DNA of 64,000 nucleotides from Phycisphaeraceae bacterium. Lineage in GTDB: Bacteria; Planctomycetota; Phycisphaerae; Phycisphaerales; UBA1924. The stretch covers positions 124,001 to 188,000 of the forward strand of contig JAHBWW010000001.1 in assembly GCA_019636795.1 (NCBI GenBank). The letters run 5' to 3'. The notes beneath the pieces were generated by a model, which was not told where the DNA came from, searched no databases, and was given only the letters and a program-made list of their open reading frames with translations. Positions 51,442 to 60,430 of the stretch are shown here, piece by piece. The translations under genes and the position numbers were made by a program. Numbering within the stretch: the first letter of the stretch is position 1; each line of letters starts with the position of its first letter.

Positions 51442-52350
51442 TCACGCTTTCAGTGTGGCGCTTTTTTGGTTCATCACTCGCTCGGCGTACGAGTTCATCG
51501 CATCGCGCAGCTGCTCGAACGAGTCGAGCACATAGAGAATCGGCTGATAATGGTCAATCTCGAAGTCGGTCTCGATGACCCGTTCGAGGTCAAAGGGTCG
51601 GCGCTCGACCTTGCCTTCGCCTCTCCCTTCGGGTGCCGTCAGAGCATGTTCACTCTCGCCGTGGCTCGAAATCAGCCCCGAGCCGTAAATCTTGAGCCGG
51701 CCATCTTCGTGCACCAGTCCAAACTCAACAGTAAACCAGAACAGTCGCGACAGGGCCAATTCGTGCCCATCTCCAGCGTGCAGCGCCGCCAGGCCATAGG
51801 TCTGAAGAAACTCCGCAAACACCGGATCGGCATGCAGCGGCACATGCCCGAACACATCATGAAAAATGTCCGGCTCGGGCAGGTAGTCCATCTTGTCCTT
51901 CGGGCGGATCACGATCGTCGTCGGGAACTCGCGCCGGCTGAGGCACGCGAAGAAGGCTTTGGCAGGCAGGTAACCCGGAACGCCGCGGCTCTGCCACCCG
52001 GTCAGAGGCCGAAGGTACTCGTTAATTCCCTTGACCTGACGCGCGGGGTCATACGGATCAGGAGCCGTGCCGAATAACAGCGGCACTCGGTCTGGGACCA
52101 GACGAATTGCCTTGAGTCCATCGATGAACGTCCGCGACGCCTGAAGCTCGAGCATGTCCCATCGGCGTTCATAGAGCATCTTCCAGACCGCGTGGTTCTC
52201 CTCGCTGTACCTTTCATATTGCTGGGCAACATAGAACTGGTTGGTGTCGATCTGATCTCCAGGGAGATCCGCCGCCGCATCCGCCGCCGCCTGGGCACGA
52301 GCGAATTCCTCCCCGTCGATGATGTTGTTGTATGAGATGTCGCTGCGCAT
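51442..52350 (-). CDS. phhA: Phenylalanine 4-monooxygenase
   Basis: 302 residues, catalytic-domain-only form as in other bacteria. Makes tyrosine from phenylalanine with iron and a pterin cofactor. Iron ligands: two His in DIFHDVFGHVPLHADPVF and Glu in FWFTVEFGLVHEDG; pterin/substrate-binding ROUT as in LTGWQSRGVPGYLPAKAFFA. Upstream is a short leader without a strong ribosome site; the start is supported mainly by length. Followed by the DUF2892 gene 22 bp on. Confidence 0.94.
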   Translation of the reverse strand: MRSDISYNNIIDGEEFARAQAAADAAADLPGDQIDTNQFYVAQQYERYSEENHAVWKMLYERRWDMLELQASRTFIDGLKAIRLVPDRVPLLFGTAPDPYDPARQVKGINEYLRPLTGWQSRGVPGYLPAKAFFACLSRREFPTTIVIRPKDKMDYLPEPDIFHDVFGHVPLHADPVFAEFLQTYGLAALHAGDGHELALSRLFWFTVEFGLVHEDGRLKIYGSGLISSHGESEHALTAPEGRGEGKVERRPFDLERVIETDFEIDHYQPILYVLDSFEQLRDAMNSYAERVMNQKSATLKA

Positions 52351-52444
52351 CTGTCAGCCCCTTTCGGCGTGTTCGCTCGATCCGCGACGCGTTCGCAGAA
52401 TCATAGAGGTCTGACACCGAGCCGGGCCCGAAACCAGCACCAAT

Positions 52445-53701
52445 TCAAATGCCCCCGCGAAAACACTCCCATGCCTCCGCCTCGGTCAGCCGCTGGTCAA
52501 GCCCGATCGCTTGTTGTTCGTTGCGCTCGTTGCGGCGGCGGCGCGTGGCAGCATCAATGCTGTCCTGCGGGTGCGGCCTGACTATCGGAGTGTCGCTCCC
52601 AAAAATCAACCCCACCCCAGGCGTGCACCCCGCTTCGATCAGTTCGCGCAGTGGCATGACACGATCGAGCCGATGCGGGAGGGCCCGTTCGAGCACCTCT
52701 GTGTCGTAGAGCAGGTGACAAGGCTGAACGCTGGCGATGACGCCGAGTCGTGCGAACCGGGAGACATCCGCCTCATCAATGACCTCGCAGTGCTCGATCC
52801 GAAATCCCGGAGTGCGAGGCCTGACGTGCTCGATCGCGTCGAGCACCGCGCGCACCGCAGCATCCCCGATCGCATGGGCCGCCATCGGAACTCCGGTCGC
52901 GTCGCACGCTCGCACCGCCTCCTCGATCTCCGCCGGCGACATCATCGGCAGGCCACAAGGATGTTCCACCCGTCCGTCTTTGAACGGTGAAAGCATCCAC
53001 GCTGTTCGGCTGTTGAGCGTGCCATCGACGAAGATCTTGCCGCCGCCGAGTCGAACGTGCTCGCCTTCCCACCGCCCTCGAGTCTCCGCAACCACCCGAA
53101 GATCCTGAACCAGAGGCCAAAGAACACAGGTCGCGGCAAGAGTCTGCTCCCGGTCCATCGCCGCAAGAGCGGGGCCTAGCCATTCCTGAGTTTTGAGATC
53201 GTGAATCTCGCCGAACCCGTGTGTTTGCGAAAGATCGTGGATTGCCGCCCTCAGAATCGCACCGCGAGCATCGCTCTCTGGTTCGGGCATTGCCTCCCAC
53301 ACCATCTGGGCAGCCCTTTCGTACACCACTCCCGTCAGCCGACCCGAACGGTCCCGCTCGATCAACCCCCCAGCAGGGCTCGGGGTATTGCCGTCAATGC
53401 CCGCCAGAGCCAGCGCGGCACGATTCGCCATCAAAGCGTGATAGTCGAAACACCACAGACAGCACGGGATGTCGCCCGAGGCCGCCTCGAGTTCGTCGCG
53501 CGTCGGCCATCGCGGGTCATTCCATGATTCTGGTCGCGCGCCATGCCCGAGAATGACGTTCTCGCCCCACGATGCCCGCTCGCGCACGCGATCGAGCACT
53601 TCGCCCGACGACGCGCACATCGCGAGATCGACCATTCCCAGTGCTCGCCCGTGCTGAAACAGGTGCGCGTGTGCCTCGCGAAGGCAATCAGGGCGATTCA
53701 T
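52445..53701 (-). CDS. Amidohydrolase-family protein (YtcJ-like, shortened)
   Basis: 418 residues. Metal-dependent hydrolase of the amidohydrolase 3/YtcJ group: LREAHAHLFQHGRAL (HxH), GGGKIFVDGTLNSRTAWM with a possible bridging residue, MAAHAIGDAAVRAVL (His), FRIEHCEVIDEADVSRF (His), and the catalytic Asp in GLIFGSDTPIVRPHPQDSID. Usual YtcJ proteins are about 530-560 residues; the C-terminal beta domain and part of the N-terminal one are missing here, yet the catalytic set is complete. Substrate unknown. The ATG overlaps the upstream stop. Confidence 0.8.
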   Translation of the reverse strand: MNRPDCLREAHAHLFQHGRALGMVDLAMCASSGEVLDRVRERASWGENVILGHGARPESWNDPRWPTRDELEAASGDIPCCLWCFDYHALMANRAALALAGIDGNTPSPAGGLIERDRSGRLTGVVYERAAQMVWEAMPEPESDARGAILRAAIHDLSQTHGFGEIHDLKTQEWLGPALAAMDREQTLAATCVLWPLVQDLRVVAETRGRWEGEHVRLGGGKIFVDGTLNSRTAWMLSPFKDGRVEHPCGLPMMSPAEIEEAVRACDATGVPMAAHAIGDAAVRAVLDAIEHVRPRTPGFRIEHCEVIDEADVSRFARLGVIASVQPCHLLYDTEVLERALPHRLDRVMPLRELIEAGCTPGVGLIFGSDTPIVRPHPQDSIDAATRRRRNERNEQQAIGLDQRLTEAEAWECFRGGI

Positions 53702-54303
53702 ACGGGTGTCTCCATCAGTCTTGCAATCGCTTGCCGCGCGGACGCTTCGTCATCAACCCTCGCGTCGAACTCGACACGCAGCACTCCGAGCGCGATTCGT
53801 ACATCAACCCCAAAGTTATCCACACCGACAGTGGTCGCTTCGGACACGTGCACGCGACGGTGCGCAAAACATGCCGCCGCCAATTTTGCGCGGTCTGCGT
53901 TGCATGCGCGACACAGCGCCGGCTCGATTCGGGCAAGCGTGTTGGGTGGCGCAATCTCCGCGCCATCGATGATCGTGCTCCCGAATCGGCACGCCGCGAC
54001 GCGAGCCCGAACCCATACGCCAGGCCGCCCTCGATCGTGATACGCATAGTGCCGGTCTCTCAACTCTTCATCAACCTCATCGTCGGCCGAGAGTTCGACC
54101 TGAAGCTCAAGCCAATCACCATTGTCGTCGGGCGACTCATCGGGAACATAGACAACACACTCTTCGAGGCTCATCATCGCGCTCGAGAGCGGAAAGATGA
54201 TCGCGCCGCCGGCCGGGTCGAGAATGAACCGAACATCCTCGGCCCGTGTATCGATCCCATCACTGTGTCGCGCAATAAGCCGGCCCTGCCGATAGGTCCT
54301 CAT
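53698..54303 (-). CDS. DUF2470/HugZ-like protein
   Basis: 201 residues. The last 80 residues (ALCRACNADRAKLAAACFAH, then VGVDNFGVDVRIALGVLRVE) follow the DUF2470 domain found at the C-terminus of HugZ-type haem-degrading and FMN-binding split-barrel proteins; the first half (HSDGIDTRAEDVRFILDPAG, IIFPLSSAMMSLEECVVYVP) is compatible with a split barrel but is too short and lacks clear FMN residues. Start uncertain: ATG 54303, GTG 54336 (GGAG about 10 nt upstream) or ATG 54372. Its stop overlaps the amidohydrolase start. Confidence 0.5.
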   Translation of the reverse strand: MRTYRQGRLIARHSDGIDTRAEDVRFILDPAGGAIIFPLSSAMMSLEECVVYVPDESPDDNGDWLELQVELSADDEVDEELRDRHYAYHDRGRPGVWVRARVAACRFGSTIIDGAEIAPPNTLARIEPALCRACNADRAKLAAACFAHRRVHVSEATTVGVDNFGVDVRIALGVLRVEFDARVDDEASARQAIARLMETPV

Positions 54304-54362
54304 GCACGTTTTGGCCTTGTTTTCTTGGTCTGTCACGATGGAGTATTCTCCGCGCGCCGTCG

Positions 54363-54399
54363 ACAAAAACAAGCGGACCGGCCTCAGTGAGACCGGTCC
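54363..54399 (-). terminator. Intrinsic terminator after the H1-like gene
   Basis: Read on the minus strand: CGGACCGG (54399-54392), CCGGTCCG (54380-54373), then a run of T (GCTTGTTTTTGTC). It ends the histone-like transcript from 54619 before the DUF2470 gene. Confidence 0.85.
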
Positions 54400-54424
54400 G
54401 TCATGGGCTTGGATCTGCCAGCGA

Positions 54425-54619
54425 TCACATCGCGGGAGTGACCTTGGTGGCCTTCTTGGCTGTCTTCTTCTTGGCTGCCTTCTTAGCAGTCTTCTTCTTG
54501 GCCGCCTTCTTGGCGGTCTTCTTTGCAGCCTTCTTCTTGGTTGCCTTCTTGGCAGTCTTCTTCTTGGCTGCCTTCTTGGCGGTCTTCTTCTTTGCTTTCT
54601 TTGCGGTCTTCTTGGCCAT
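54425..54619 (-). CDS. Lysine-rich histone H1-like protein
   Basis: 64 residues made almost only of Lys, Ala and Thr in a repeated TAKKAAKKK pattern (MAKKTAKKAKKKTAKK...), ending in VTPAM. It matches the C-terminal tail of eukaryotic H1 and bacterial H1-like proteins such as chlamydial Hc1 and the AlgP tail, which bind and compact DNA. AGGAG lies 8 nt before ATG 54619. Repeat length can change by slippage. It has its own terminator and a long upstream region with inverted repeats. Confidence 0.85.
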   Translation of the reverse strand: MAKKTAKKAKKKTAKKAAKKKTAKKATKKKAAKKTAKKAAKKKTAKKAAKKKTAKKATKVTPAM

Positions 54620-55092
54620 GCTTCGTACTCCTAAAACTGGTTTGCAAACCAAACGTCACCGGGTCGTTGCGAACTTTCGCAATCCGACAATCGGTTGTGA
54701 AACTGTTTGCCTTATCGGAATTCTTTTCCTCTGAACTTGAACAATCCAAGCCAATACGCTCCCTCAACACCGAGTTCACGCGCCTTCAAGATACACAATC
54801 TCGCGCGCGCACGCTCGCAAGTCGCCCCTCTCTACGCGCACGCAACGTGAGTCATGTGCTCGTCATGCACTGCTCACGAGCACGCAATCGGGCGCACGCG
54901 ATCGCTCGGCTTCACTCGCTCTGCATCGCGCAAGGTCGCACGACACCCGCACGATCGCATCAAGATCGTGAACGTTCGCCACATGATCGTGCACAACCGC
55001 CATCCTGAACCTACTGCCGCACATTCCCTCGCAACAGCGCGCGAATCGTTGCAGCCCCGCTAAACTTGCCCTCTAGCGCATCGGAGTACATG
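54620..55092. other. 473-bp region upstream of the H1-like gene, rich in inverted repeats
   Basis: No gene that I can support. It contains GTGCTCGT/ACGAGCAC (54856-54863 with 54876-54883), CACGATC/GATCGTG (54950-54956 with 54964-54970) and a further GATCGTG at 54985-54991, as well as stretches of alternating CG/GC (54810-54830). These look like possible protein-binding sites, and they lie between a divergent pair (H1-like gene leftward, M16 gene rightward). Confidence 0.5.
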
Positions 55093-56328
55093 ATGAATCC
55101 GATTTCAAGCACGACACTCGACTGCGGAACAACGCTCGTCATCGAAAAAATTTCTGGTGTGCGCTCCGTTGCACTCAATTGGCTCCTCCCAGCCGGTGCC
55201 GCCCGGGATCCACACGATCGCCTGGGTTGGTCAGCAGTCACCAGTGAAATGCTCCTCCGCGGGGCCGGAAACCTCGACTCCCGCGCCTTCACCGACGCCT
55301 GCGACATGCTCGGCCTCTCGCGTTCAGTGGACGCCGGCACGATCCACATGAAGCTTTCCGCCACCATGCTCGGGCAGCGACTCGGCGAGGCGCTCCCGTT
55401 GCTGACCGATCTTGCGCTTCGCCCCCGCTTCGATCCCCAAAGCCTCGACCCGGCACGCGAACTGGCCCTGGCATCCATCGAGTCGCTCAAGGACGACCCG
55501 CACCAGCGTGCCGTTCTTGCTGCCCGCGACCGACACTACCCCGAACCCATCAACCGCTCGGGCATGGGCACCACCGAAGACCTTGAAGCCCTCACCCTCG
55601 ATGACGTCACCTCACACTGGGCTACCTGCTGCGCCCCGCTCGGCTCGATCATCGCTGTCGCGGGCGACGTCGAATCCCACGATCTCTCCAGCCGAATCAA
55701 CGCCCTGCTCCAATCCTGGACTGGCACTTCGCCACCAATCACCCTCGGCCCGCCCGCCCCTCGCGGTTACGCGCACGAAGACGACAGCTCCAATCAAGTC
55801 CAGATCATCGTCGTCCACGATGCCCCACCCGCCCCGTCGCCCGATGCCTATCTCGAACAAATCGTCGTCTCCATCCTCTCGGGCGGAATGTCCGGCCGAC
55901 TCTTCACCGAGGTCCGCGAGAAACGAGGCCTCTGCTACTCCGTCAGCGCCAGTTACCGCGCAGACCGCGAGTTCGGCTCCATCACCGGCTACGTCGGCAC
56001 CACGCCCGAACGCGCACAGGAATCGCTCGATGTCCTCGTCGCCGAACTGGCCCGTGTCGGCGCCGGCGTCACGCGCGATGAGTTCGAACGGGCTGTGGTC
56101 GGGCTCAAGAGCCGCGTCATCTTCAGCGGCGAATCCAGCCCCGCACGCGCCGTCACCCTCGCCAGCGACCAGTACAAACTCGGCCGCCCACGCTCGCTGG
56201 CCGAAATTGCCGCCCGCCTCGACTCAATCACGCTCGACGATGTCAACGCCTATCTTTCGACCCGCCAACTCGGCACCCTGACGATCCAAACCCTCGGCCC
56301 GAGCGCCCTGGCCGCCCCGGCCCTCTGA
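55093..56328 (+). CDS. M16-family protein without the HxxEH zinc motif
   Basis: 411 residues, two M16 half-domains. The C-terminal half keeps MSGRLFTEVREKRGLCYSVS, the Arg/Tyr pair used by the non-catalytic partner half. In the N-terminal half, where active M16 peptidases have HxxEH, the sequence is LGWSAVTSEMLLRGAGNLDS: no His and no zinc ligand set. It is therefore likely an inactive subunit (as in mitochondrial processing peptidase alpha or pqqF-like partners) or has lost activity. No active M16 partner is adjacent. ATG 55093 preferred, GGAG 6 nt upstream; ATG 55090 is also possible. Confidence 0.8.
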   Translation: MNPISSTTLDCGTTLVIEKISGVRSVALNWLLPAGAARDPHDRLGWSAVTSEMLLRGAGNLDSRAFTDACDMLGLSRSVDAGTIHMKLSATMLGQRLGEALPLLTDLALRPRFDPQSLDPARELALASIESLKDDPHQRAVLAARDRHYPEPINRSGMGTTEDLEALTLDDVTSHWATCCAPLGSIIAVAGDVESHDLSSRINALLQSWTGTSPPITLGPPAPRGYAHEDDSSNQVQIIVVHDAPPAPSPDAYLEQIVVSILSGGMSGRLFTEVREKRGLCYSVSASYRADREFGSITGYVGTTPERAQESLDVLVAELARVGAGVTRDEFERAVVGLKSRVIFSGESSPARAVTLASDQYKLGRPRSLAEIAARLDSITLDDVNAYLSTRQLGTLTIQTLGPSALAAPAL

Positions 56329-56340
56329 GGAACCACGCCG

Positions 56341-58068
56341 GTGACCCCACGGCTTGTGCGCAACATCCTTCAGTACACCCTGCTCTTGTCGCTCATCGGC
56401 GCCCTGGCCTTCTTCCTTCTATACCCAATCGCCCTCACAATCCGCGGCGGGTTTGCTGCCAACCCCGCAACCGGCACCGGTTGGACGCTCGACCACCTCG
56501 CCCTCGTCATCGCCGACCCCAACCTCCGCGGCGGCCTGTTCAACGCACTGGCCATCGCCGCCTGCACCACAACCCTCTCGATCCTCATCGCCCTGCCCCT
56601 GGCCACGCTCAGCGCGGGCTATCGCTTCCCCGGCAAGAAATTCTGGAATGCCGCCATCCTCGTCCCGCTCATCCTGCCCCCATTCGTCGGCGCGATCGGC
56701 ATGCGGGCTCTGCTCGGGCGCCAAGGCGCAGTCAACGCCCTGCTCGGCACCGAGTGGGACATTCTCGGCGAAGCCAAGTTCCTCGGCGTCGTCATCGTCG
56801 AAGCCCTGCACCTCTACCCCATCATCTATCTCAACGCCGCCGCCGCCCTGGCCAACCTCGACCCCGCCCTGAACGAATCGGCCGAAAACCTCGGCTCAGG
56901 CCCCTGGCGTCGCTTCTTTCGCATCACCCTCCCCCTCATCCGACCAGGCCTCTTTGCCGGCGCGACCATCGTCTTCATCTGGTCCTTCACCGAACTCGGC
57001 ACGCCGCTCATGTTCGACTACTACCGCGTCACGCCCGTGCAGATCTTCTATGGCCTCAAGGAAGTCGAAGACTCCGCCGAGCCCTACGCCCTCACGCTCG
57101 TACTGCTCGCATCGTCAATGTTCTTCTACATCGTCGGGCGCGTCGCCTTTGGCCGCAAAGGCCACGCCATGTACTCCAAAGCCGCTCGCGCCAGCGACGA
57201 AAAAAATCTTCCCCTGGCCGGAAGGCTCATCGCCACAGGACTGTTCGCAGCCGTCGGCATCGCGGCCCTGCTGCCCCACCTCGGCGTCATCCTCACCAGC
57301 GTCTCAGGCGTTGGCGACTGGTACCGCTCGGTCCTCCCGCGCTCTTACACCCTCGACCACTTCGGCCAGGCGCTCGGCTCGCCCGATGCCTTCGGTGCCA
57401 TCCGCATCAGCCTGCTGCTCTCGCTGGCTGCGATGGTCGTCAACCTCCTGCTCGGGATCGTCATTGCATACCTGATCGTGCGCACACGCCTCGTCGGCCG
57501 CAACGTCCTCGATACCTTGTGCATGCTCCCGCTCGCGGTGCCCGGGCTGGTGCTGGCCTTCGGCTTTGTCGCGATGTCGCTGCGCTGGCCCTTCGCTGAC
57601 GGCGACCCCCTCGGCGGACTGTTCAGCGTGCTCGGCGCCGACCCAAATCCGTTCCCGCTGCTCATCATCGCATACGCTGTCCGGCGTCTGCCATACATCG
57701 TGCGCTCCGCCGCCGCCGGGCTCGAACAGACCAGCGGCGAACTCGAAGAAGCCGCTATCAACCTCGGCGCGCCACGCCTCTACGCAATCCGCCGCGTCAT
57801 CATCCCGCTCATCATGGCCAACCTCATCGCGGGCTGTCTCCTGGTCTTCAGCTTCTCCATGCTCGAGGTCTCAGACTCGATGATCCTGGCCCAGAAGACC
57901 AGCCACTTCCCGATCACAAAGATGATCTTCGAACTGACCAACCGCCTGGGCGACGGGCCGAGCATCGCCAGCGCGATGGGCGTCTGGGGAATGGCGCTCC
58001 TGACCGTCACGCTCTTCGGCGCCAGCCTCCTGCTGGGCAAGAAACTCGGGTCCATCTTCAGGGTTTAG
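56341..58068 (+). CDS. ABC transporter permease with two fused permease domains (iron/thiamine type)
   Basis: 575 residues from GTG 56341. About 12 membrane helices in two homologous halves, each with an ABC-contacting EAA loop: ESAENLGSGPWRRFFRITLP (about residues 178-200) and EEAAINLGAPRLYAIRRVII (about 470-490). FbpB/ThiP-type permeases for ferric iron or thiamine have this fused layout. Neither the ATPase nor a substrate-binding protein gene is within the window, so the substrate is open. It starts 12 bp after the M16-like gene. Confidence 0.88.
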   Translation: MTPRLVRNILQYTLLLSLIGALAFFLLYPIALTIRGGFAANPATGTGWTLDHLALVIADPNLRGGLFNALAIAACTTTLSILIALPLATLSAGYRFPGKKFWNAAILVPLILPPFVGAIGMRALLGRQGAVNALLGTEWDILGEAKFLGVVIVEALHLYPIIYLNAAAALANLDPALNESAENLGSGPWRRFFRITLPLIRPGLFAGATIVFIWSFTELGTPLMFDYYRVTPVQIFYGLKEVEDSAEPYALTLVLLASSMFFYIVGRVAFGRKGHAMYSKAARASDEKNLPLAGRLIATGLFAAVGIAALLPHLGVILTSVSGVGDWYRSVLPRSYTLDHFGQALGSPDAFGAIRISLLLSLAAMVVNLLLGIVIAYLIVRTRLVGRNVLDTLCMLPLAVPGLVLAFGFVAMSLRWPFADGDPLGGLFSVLGADPNPFPLLIIAYAVRRLPYIVRSAAAGLEQTSGELEEAAINLGAPRLYAIRRVIIPLIMANLIAGCLLVFSFSMLEVSDSMILAQKTSHFPITKMIFELTNRLGDGPSIASAMGVWGMALLTVTLFGASLLLGKKLGSIFRV

Positions 58069-58086
58069 CCCAAGGTACGCCCGAAC

Positions 58087-58902
58087 TCAACCACCACGCG
58101 AGGCAAAGCGGTGCAGGGCCCGCTGTGCGATATTTCCGATAATCAGGATCGCTGCCACTGTCAGCGCGATGCCCCCGACAATGAGCCACCGCGGCTTATC
58201 GACGTTCGACCAGTCGCTGATCTGCGTCCCGATGTACACCGCCGCCAGCGACCGCGGAGCAAGGCCCAGCATTGTCGAGAGCACATACACGCGCTTCGAC
58301 ACTCCCGCGCCCGTCAGGATCAGATTCGTGAGAGCAAACGGCGAGTTGGGAGGCAGCCGCACCAGAGTCGTGATGCCCAGCGAAGGCCAGAATCCCCGGC
58401 CCACCAACGCATCGCGCACGATCGCCGCCTTCGGGTGTGCACTGATCTCCCGCTCCATCCGCTCACGCGCGACCGTGCGCGCAATGACGTGCCCCACCAG
58501 GGCAGCACCCGTGAAGCCCGCCAGCGCCCCCGCAAACCCCTGCGCCAGCCCAAAGGCATACCCCGCCAACAACGACTGCGAATACGTCGGCAACAGGCCA
58601 AATCCCGCACTGAAAATAAACACCACCACATAGAGCACAAAGCCCATCAACTGGTGTTCGCGCAAAAACGCGGAAATGTCGGCGATGAAGTACAGCACCG
58701 CGATCCCGCCCAACGCAGGCAGAATCGCCCACAACACCCCCAGAATCGCCGCCGGCCCCAGGCGCACCAGCACCGCACGCGCCGAATCGTCGCGCGCCGG
58801 CATCGGCCCGCCCGCACCAGTCGCCGCTTCGCCCGCTTCGGAATCGCCGATTCCGACAGCCTCAGAGTGATGTGCATCGCGTTGTGGCGGAGTGTCGTTC
58901 AT
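58087..58902 (-). CDS. VTT/TVP38-DedA-family membrane protein
   Basis: 271 residues. An acidic, Gly/Ala-rich N-terminal tail of about 45 residues, then a VTT (SNARE-associated) core: FSAGFGLLPTYSQSLLAGYA, GFAGALAGFTGAALVGHVIA, LPPNSPFALTNLILTGAGVS, and helices at the C-terminus. The re-entrant GLxP...G patterns are those of the DedA superfamily; the members are thought to act in lipid or ion movement across the membrane. The function here is unknown. Convergent with the permease gene. Confidence 0.85.
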   Translation of the reverse strand: MNDTPPQRDAHHSEAVGIGDSEAGEAATGAGGPMPARDDSARAVLVRLGPAAILGVLWAILPALGGIAVLYFIADISAFLREHQLMGFVLYVVVFIFSAGFGLLPTYSQSLLAGYAFGLAQGFAGALAGFTGAALVGHVIARTVARERMEREISAHPKAAIVRDALVGRGFWPSLGITTLVRLPPNSPFALTNLILTGAGVSKRVYVLSTMLGLAPRSLAAVYIGTQISDWSNVDKPRWLIVGGIALTVAAILIIGNIAQRALHRFASRGG

Positions 58903-59320
58903 CGCGCCATGAGCGTAGGCCCAAGGCCACGATCGGCGGCTTGTGTGTGCTCACAAACTGAGTCTGCAGCAAGCCCCGCAGCACCAAGAATCACCACGCC
59001 GCGTCAAGAGTTCGTCGGCCCGCAAGGGAACCGACGAACCCGGAGGAGAGAGAGGACCAGACAAGAGGCCGCAGCAGCATGAACGTGCGCCGCGCTCGAT
59101 ATTCCTTATTCGCACTTGGCCCGCTTTGGTTGCAGGCCTCCACGCCAGCGCCACACTCCCTGAAGTACGAACGCGACCGCAAAGTGTTCGTCACGCCTGT
59201 GTCAAAGCCGCTCTGCCAGTGTACCATGGGGGTGAATGCCACGATCCGGGTGTCGGATCGGGCGATACTGACCCGAGACAATTCCTGTCGAGCGAAAGCT
59301 CGGCCAGAGAGGCTTGCCCC
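58903..59320. other. 418-bp intergenic region with a strong inverted repeat
   Basis: GTTCGTCGG (59010-59018) and CCGACGAAC (59031-59039) form a perfect 9-bp stem with a 12-nt loop. A small plus-strand frame, 59079-59324 (81 codons, MNVRRARYSLFALGPLWLQA...), ends in an ATGA overlap with the next gene but has weak codon character; it may be a leader peptide or chance. Nothing else is clear. Confidence 0.45.
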
Positions 59321-60298
59321 ATGATCCCCAAACCGCCGCCTCGCGAAGGCACCCTCGGCTTCCTCTACTTCCCGCCGTATCGAGTGCAGGGCTTCAGTGT
59401 CGCCGGCGAAGCCACAAGCATTCAAATTCCTGAACTCGACATCTGCTTCGACATGGGGGTCTGCCCCCGCGCAGCCCTGGCGAGCAAGTATGTCGCACTG
59501 AGCCACGGACACATGGATCACATCGGAGGCCTCGCCTACTGGTGCAGCCAGCGCCGCTTCCAAGGCATGGGAACCGGAACCATTGTCTGCGACACCCGCA
59601 TCGAGGGTGCCGTTCATGCGATGATGAAAGGCTTTCAGGAGCTCGAACGCCAGGTCACCCCATACGAGGTGATCGCGCTGTCAAGTGAGCCAGGCAAAGA
59701 ACAATCAATCGAGATCAAAAATAACATTTTCCTGCGCGCCTTCGCCACCGAACACACCGCCCCCAGCACCGGATACTCCATTCTCGAACGGCGAACCAAG
59801 CTCAAAGAAGAGTTCGTAGGCCTGCCCCAGGAAAAACTGCGCGAACTCAAAAGCCGGGGCACCGAAATCACGCGCACCCTCGAAATCCCGCAGATCGCGT
59901 ACCTCGGCGACACGCTGCCCGGCGCGTGCCTGCTCCGCGAAGATGTGCGCAAAGCCCAGATCATCATCGTCGAATGCACCTTCTTCGAACCAGAACACAA
60001 GGGACGCGCCAAGATCGGGATGCACCTGCATGTCGATGACGTCGCCGAATGGCTCAGCCTCGTCGAGTGCGAAGCCATGGTCCTCGTACACATCTCGCGC
60101 CGCACTCATCTCGGGTACGCAGCCCAGCGGCTGCTCGAAATTGCGGGACCCGAAAAGGCCTCCAAGGCCTACCTGCTCATGGATCACCGAACCAACAAAA
60201 TGCGCTACGACCTGCAAGCCGAAGACGCCCGCAAACGAGAAATCGAGCTGGCGACACGCCAGGCCGGATCCGCAGCCAATTCGCCAGAGAATGGTTGA
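59321..60298 (+). CDS. Metallo-beta-lactamase-fold hydrolase, RNase Z-like
   Basis: 325 residues. The main zinc motif is VALSHGHMDHIGGLAYWCS (HxHxDH), with further ligands expected in TEHTAPSTGYS, in IAYLGDTLPG (Asp) and LVHISRRTHLG (His). The order matches the tRNase Z group, which trims tRNA 3' ends, although the flexible arm of true RNase Z is not evident. ATG 59321 with AGAGG upstream. The stop lies inside the dnaA promoter (TTGACA at 60295), so transcription of dnaA starts from its end. Confidence 0.75.
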   Translation: MIPKPPPREGTLGFLYFPPYRVQGFSVAGEATSIQIPELDICFDMGVCPRAALASKYVALSHGHMDHIGGLAYWCSQRRFQGMGTGTIVCDTRIEGAVHAMMKGFQELERQVTPYEVIALSSEPGKEQSIEIKNNIFLRAFATEHTAPSTGYSILERRTKLKEEFVGLPQEKLRELKSRGTEITRTLEIPQIAYLGDTLPGACLLREDVRKAQIIIVECTFFEPEHKGRAKIGMHLHVDDVAEWLSLVECEAMVLVHISRRTHLGYAAQRLLEIAGPEKASKAYLLMDHRTNKMRYDLQAEDARKREIELATRQAGSAANSPENG

Positions 60299-60323
60299 CA
60301 CCTCTCCCGGTTTGGATTACCGT
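60295..60323 (+). promoter_or_regulatory. Likely dnaA promoter
   Basis: A perfect -35 TTGACA (60295-60300), a 17-bp spacer and TACCGT (60318-60323). The resulting leader to ATG 60431 is about 100 nt, with GAGG near 60400. The -35 overlaps the preceding stop codon. Confidence 0.5.
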
Positions 60324-60430
60324 GTCAGTTCACCGGCGGCGGTGCTTTGGTGCGTTGGGAGACGACACCCGCTGCGTCCCTTGTCCGTTCTTTTGAGGAG
60401 TGCCCGAGGCTCCTTCGAGGTTGCACGCCC

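Noticed and set aside
53818-53826. Perfect DnaA box TTATCCACA
   Set aside because: Lies inside the DUF2470-like gene with no second box or AT-rich stretch near it; chance.
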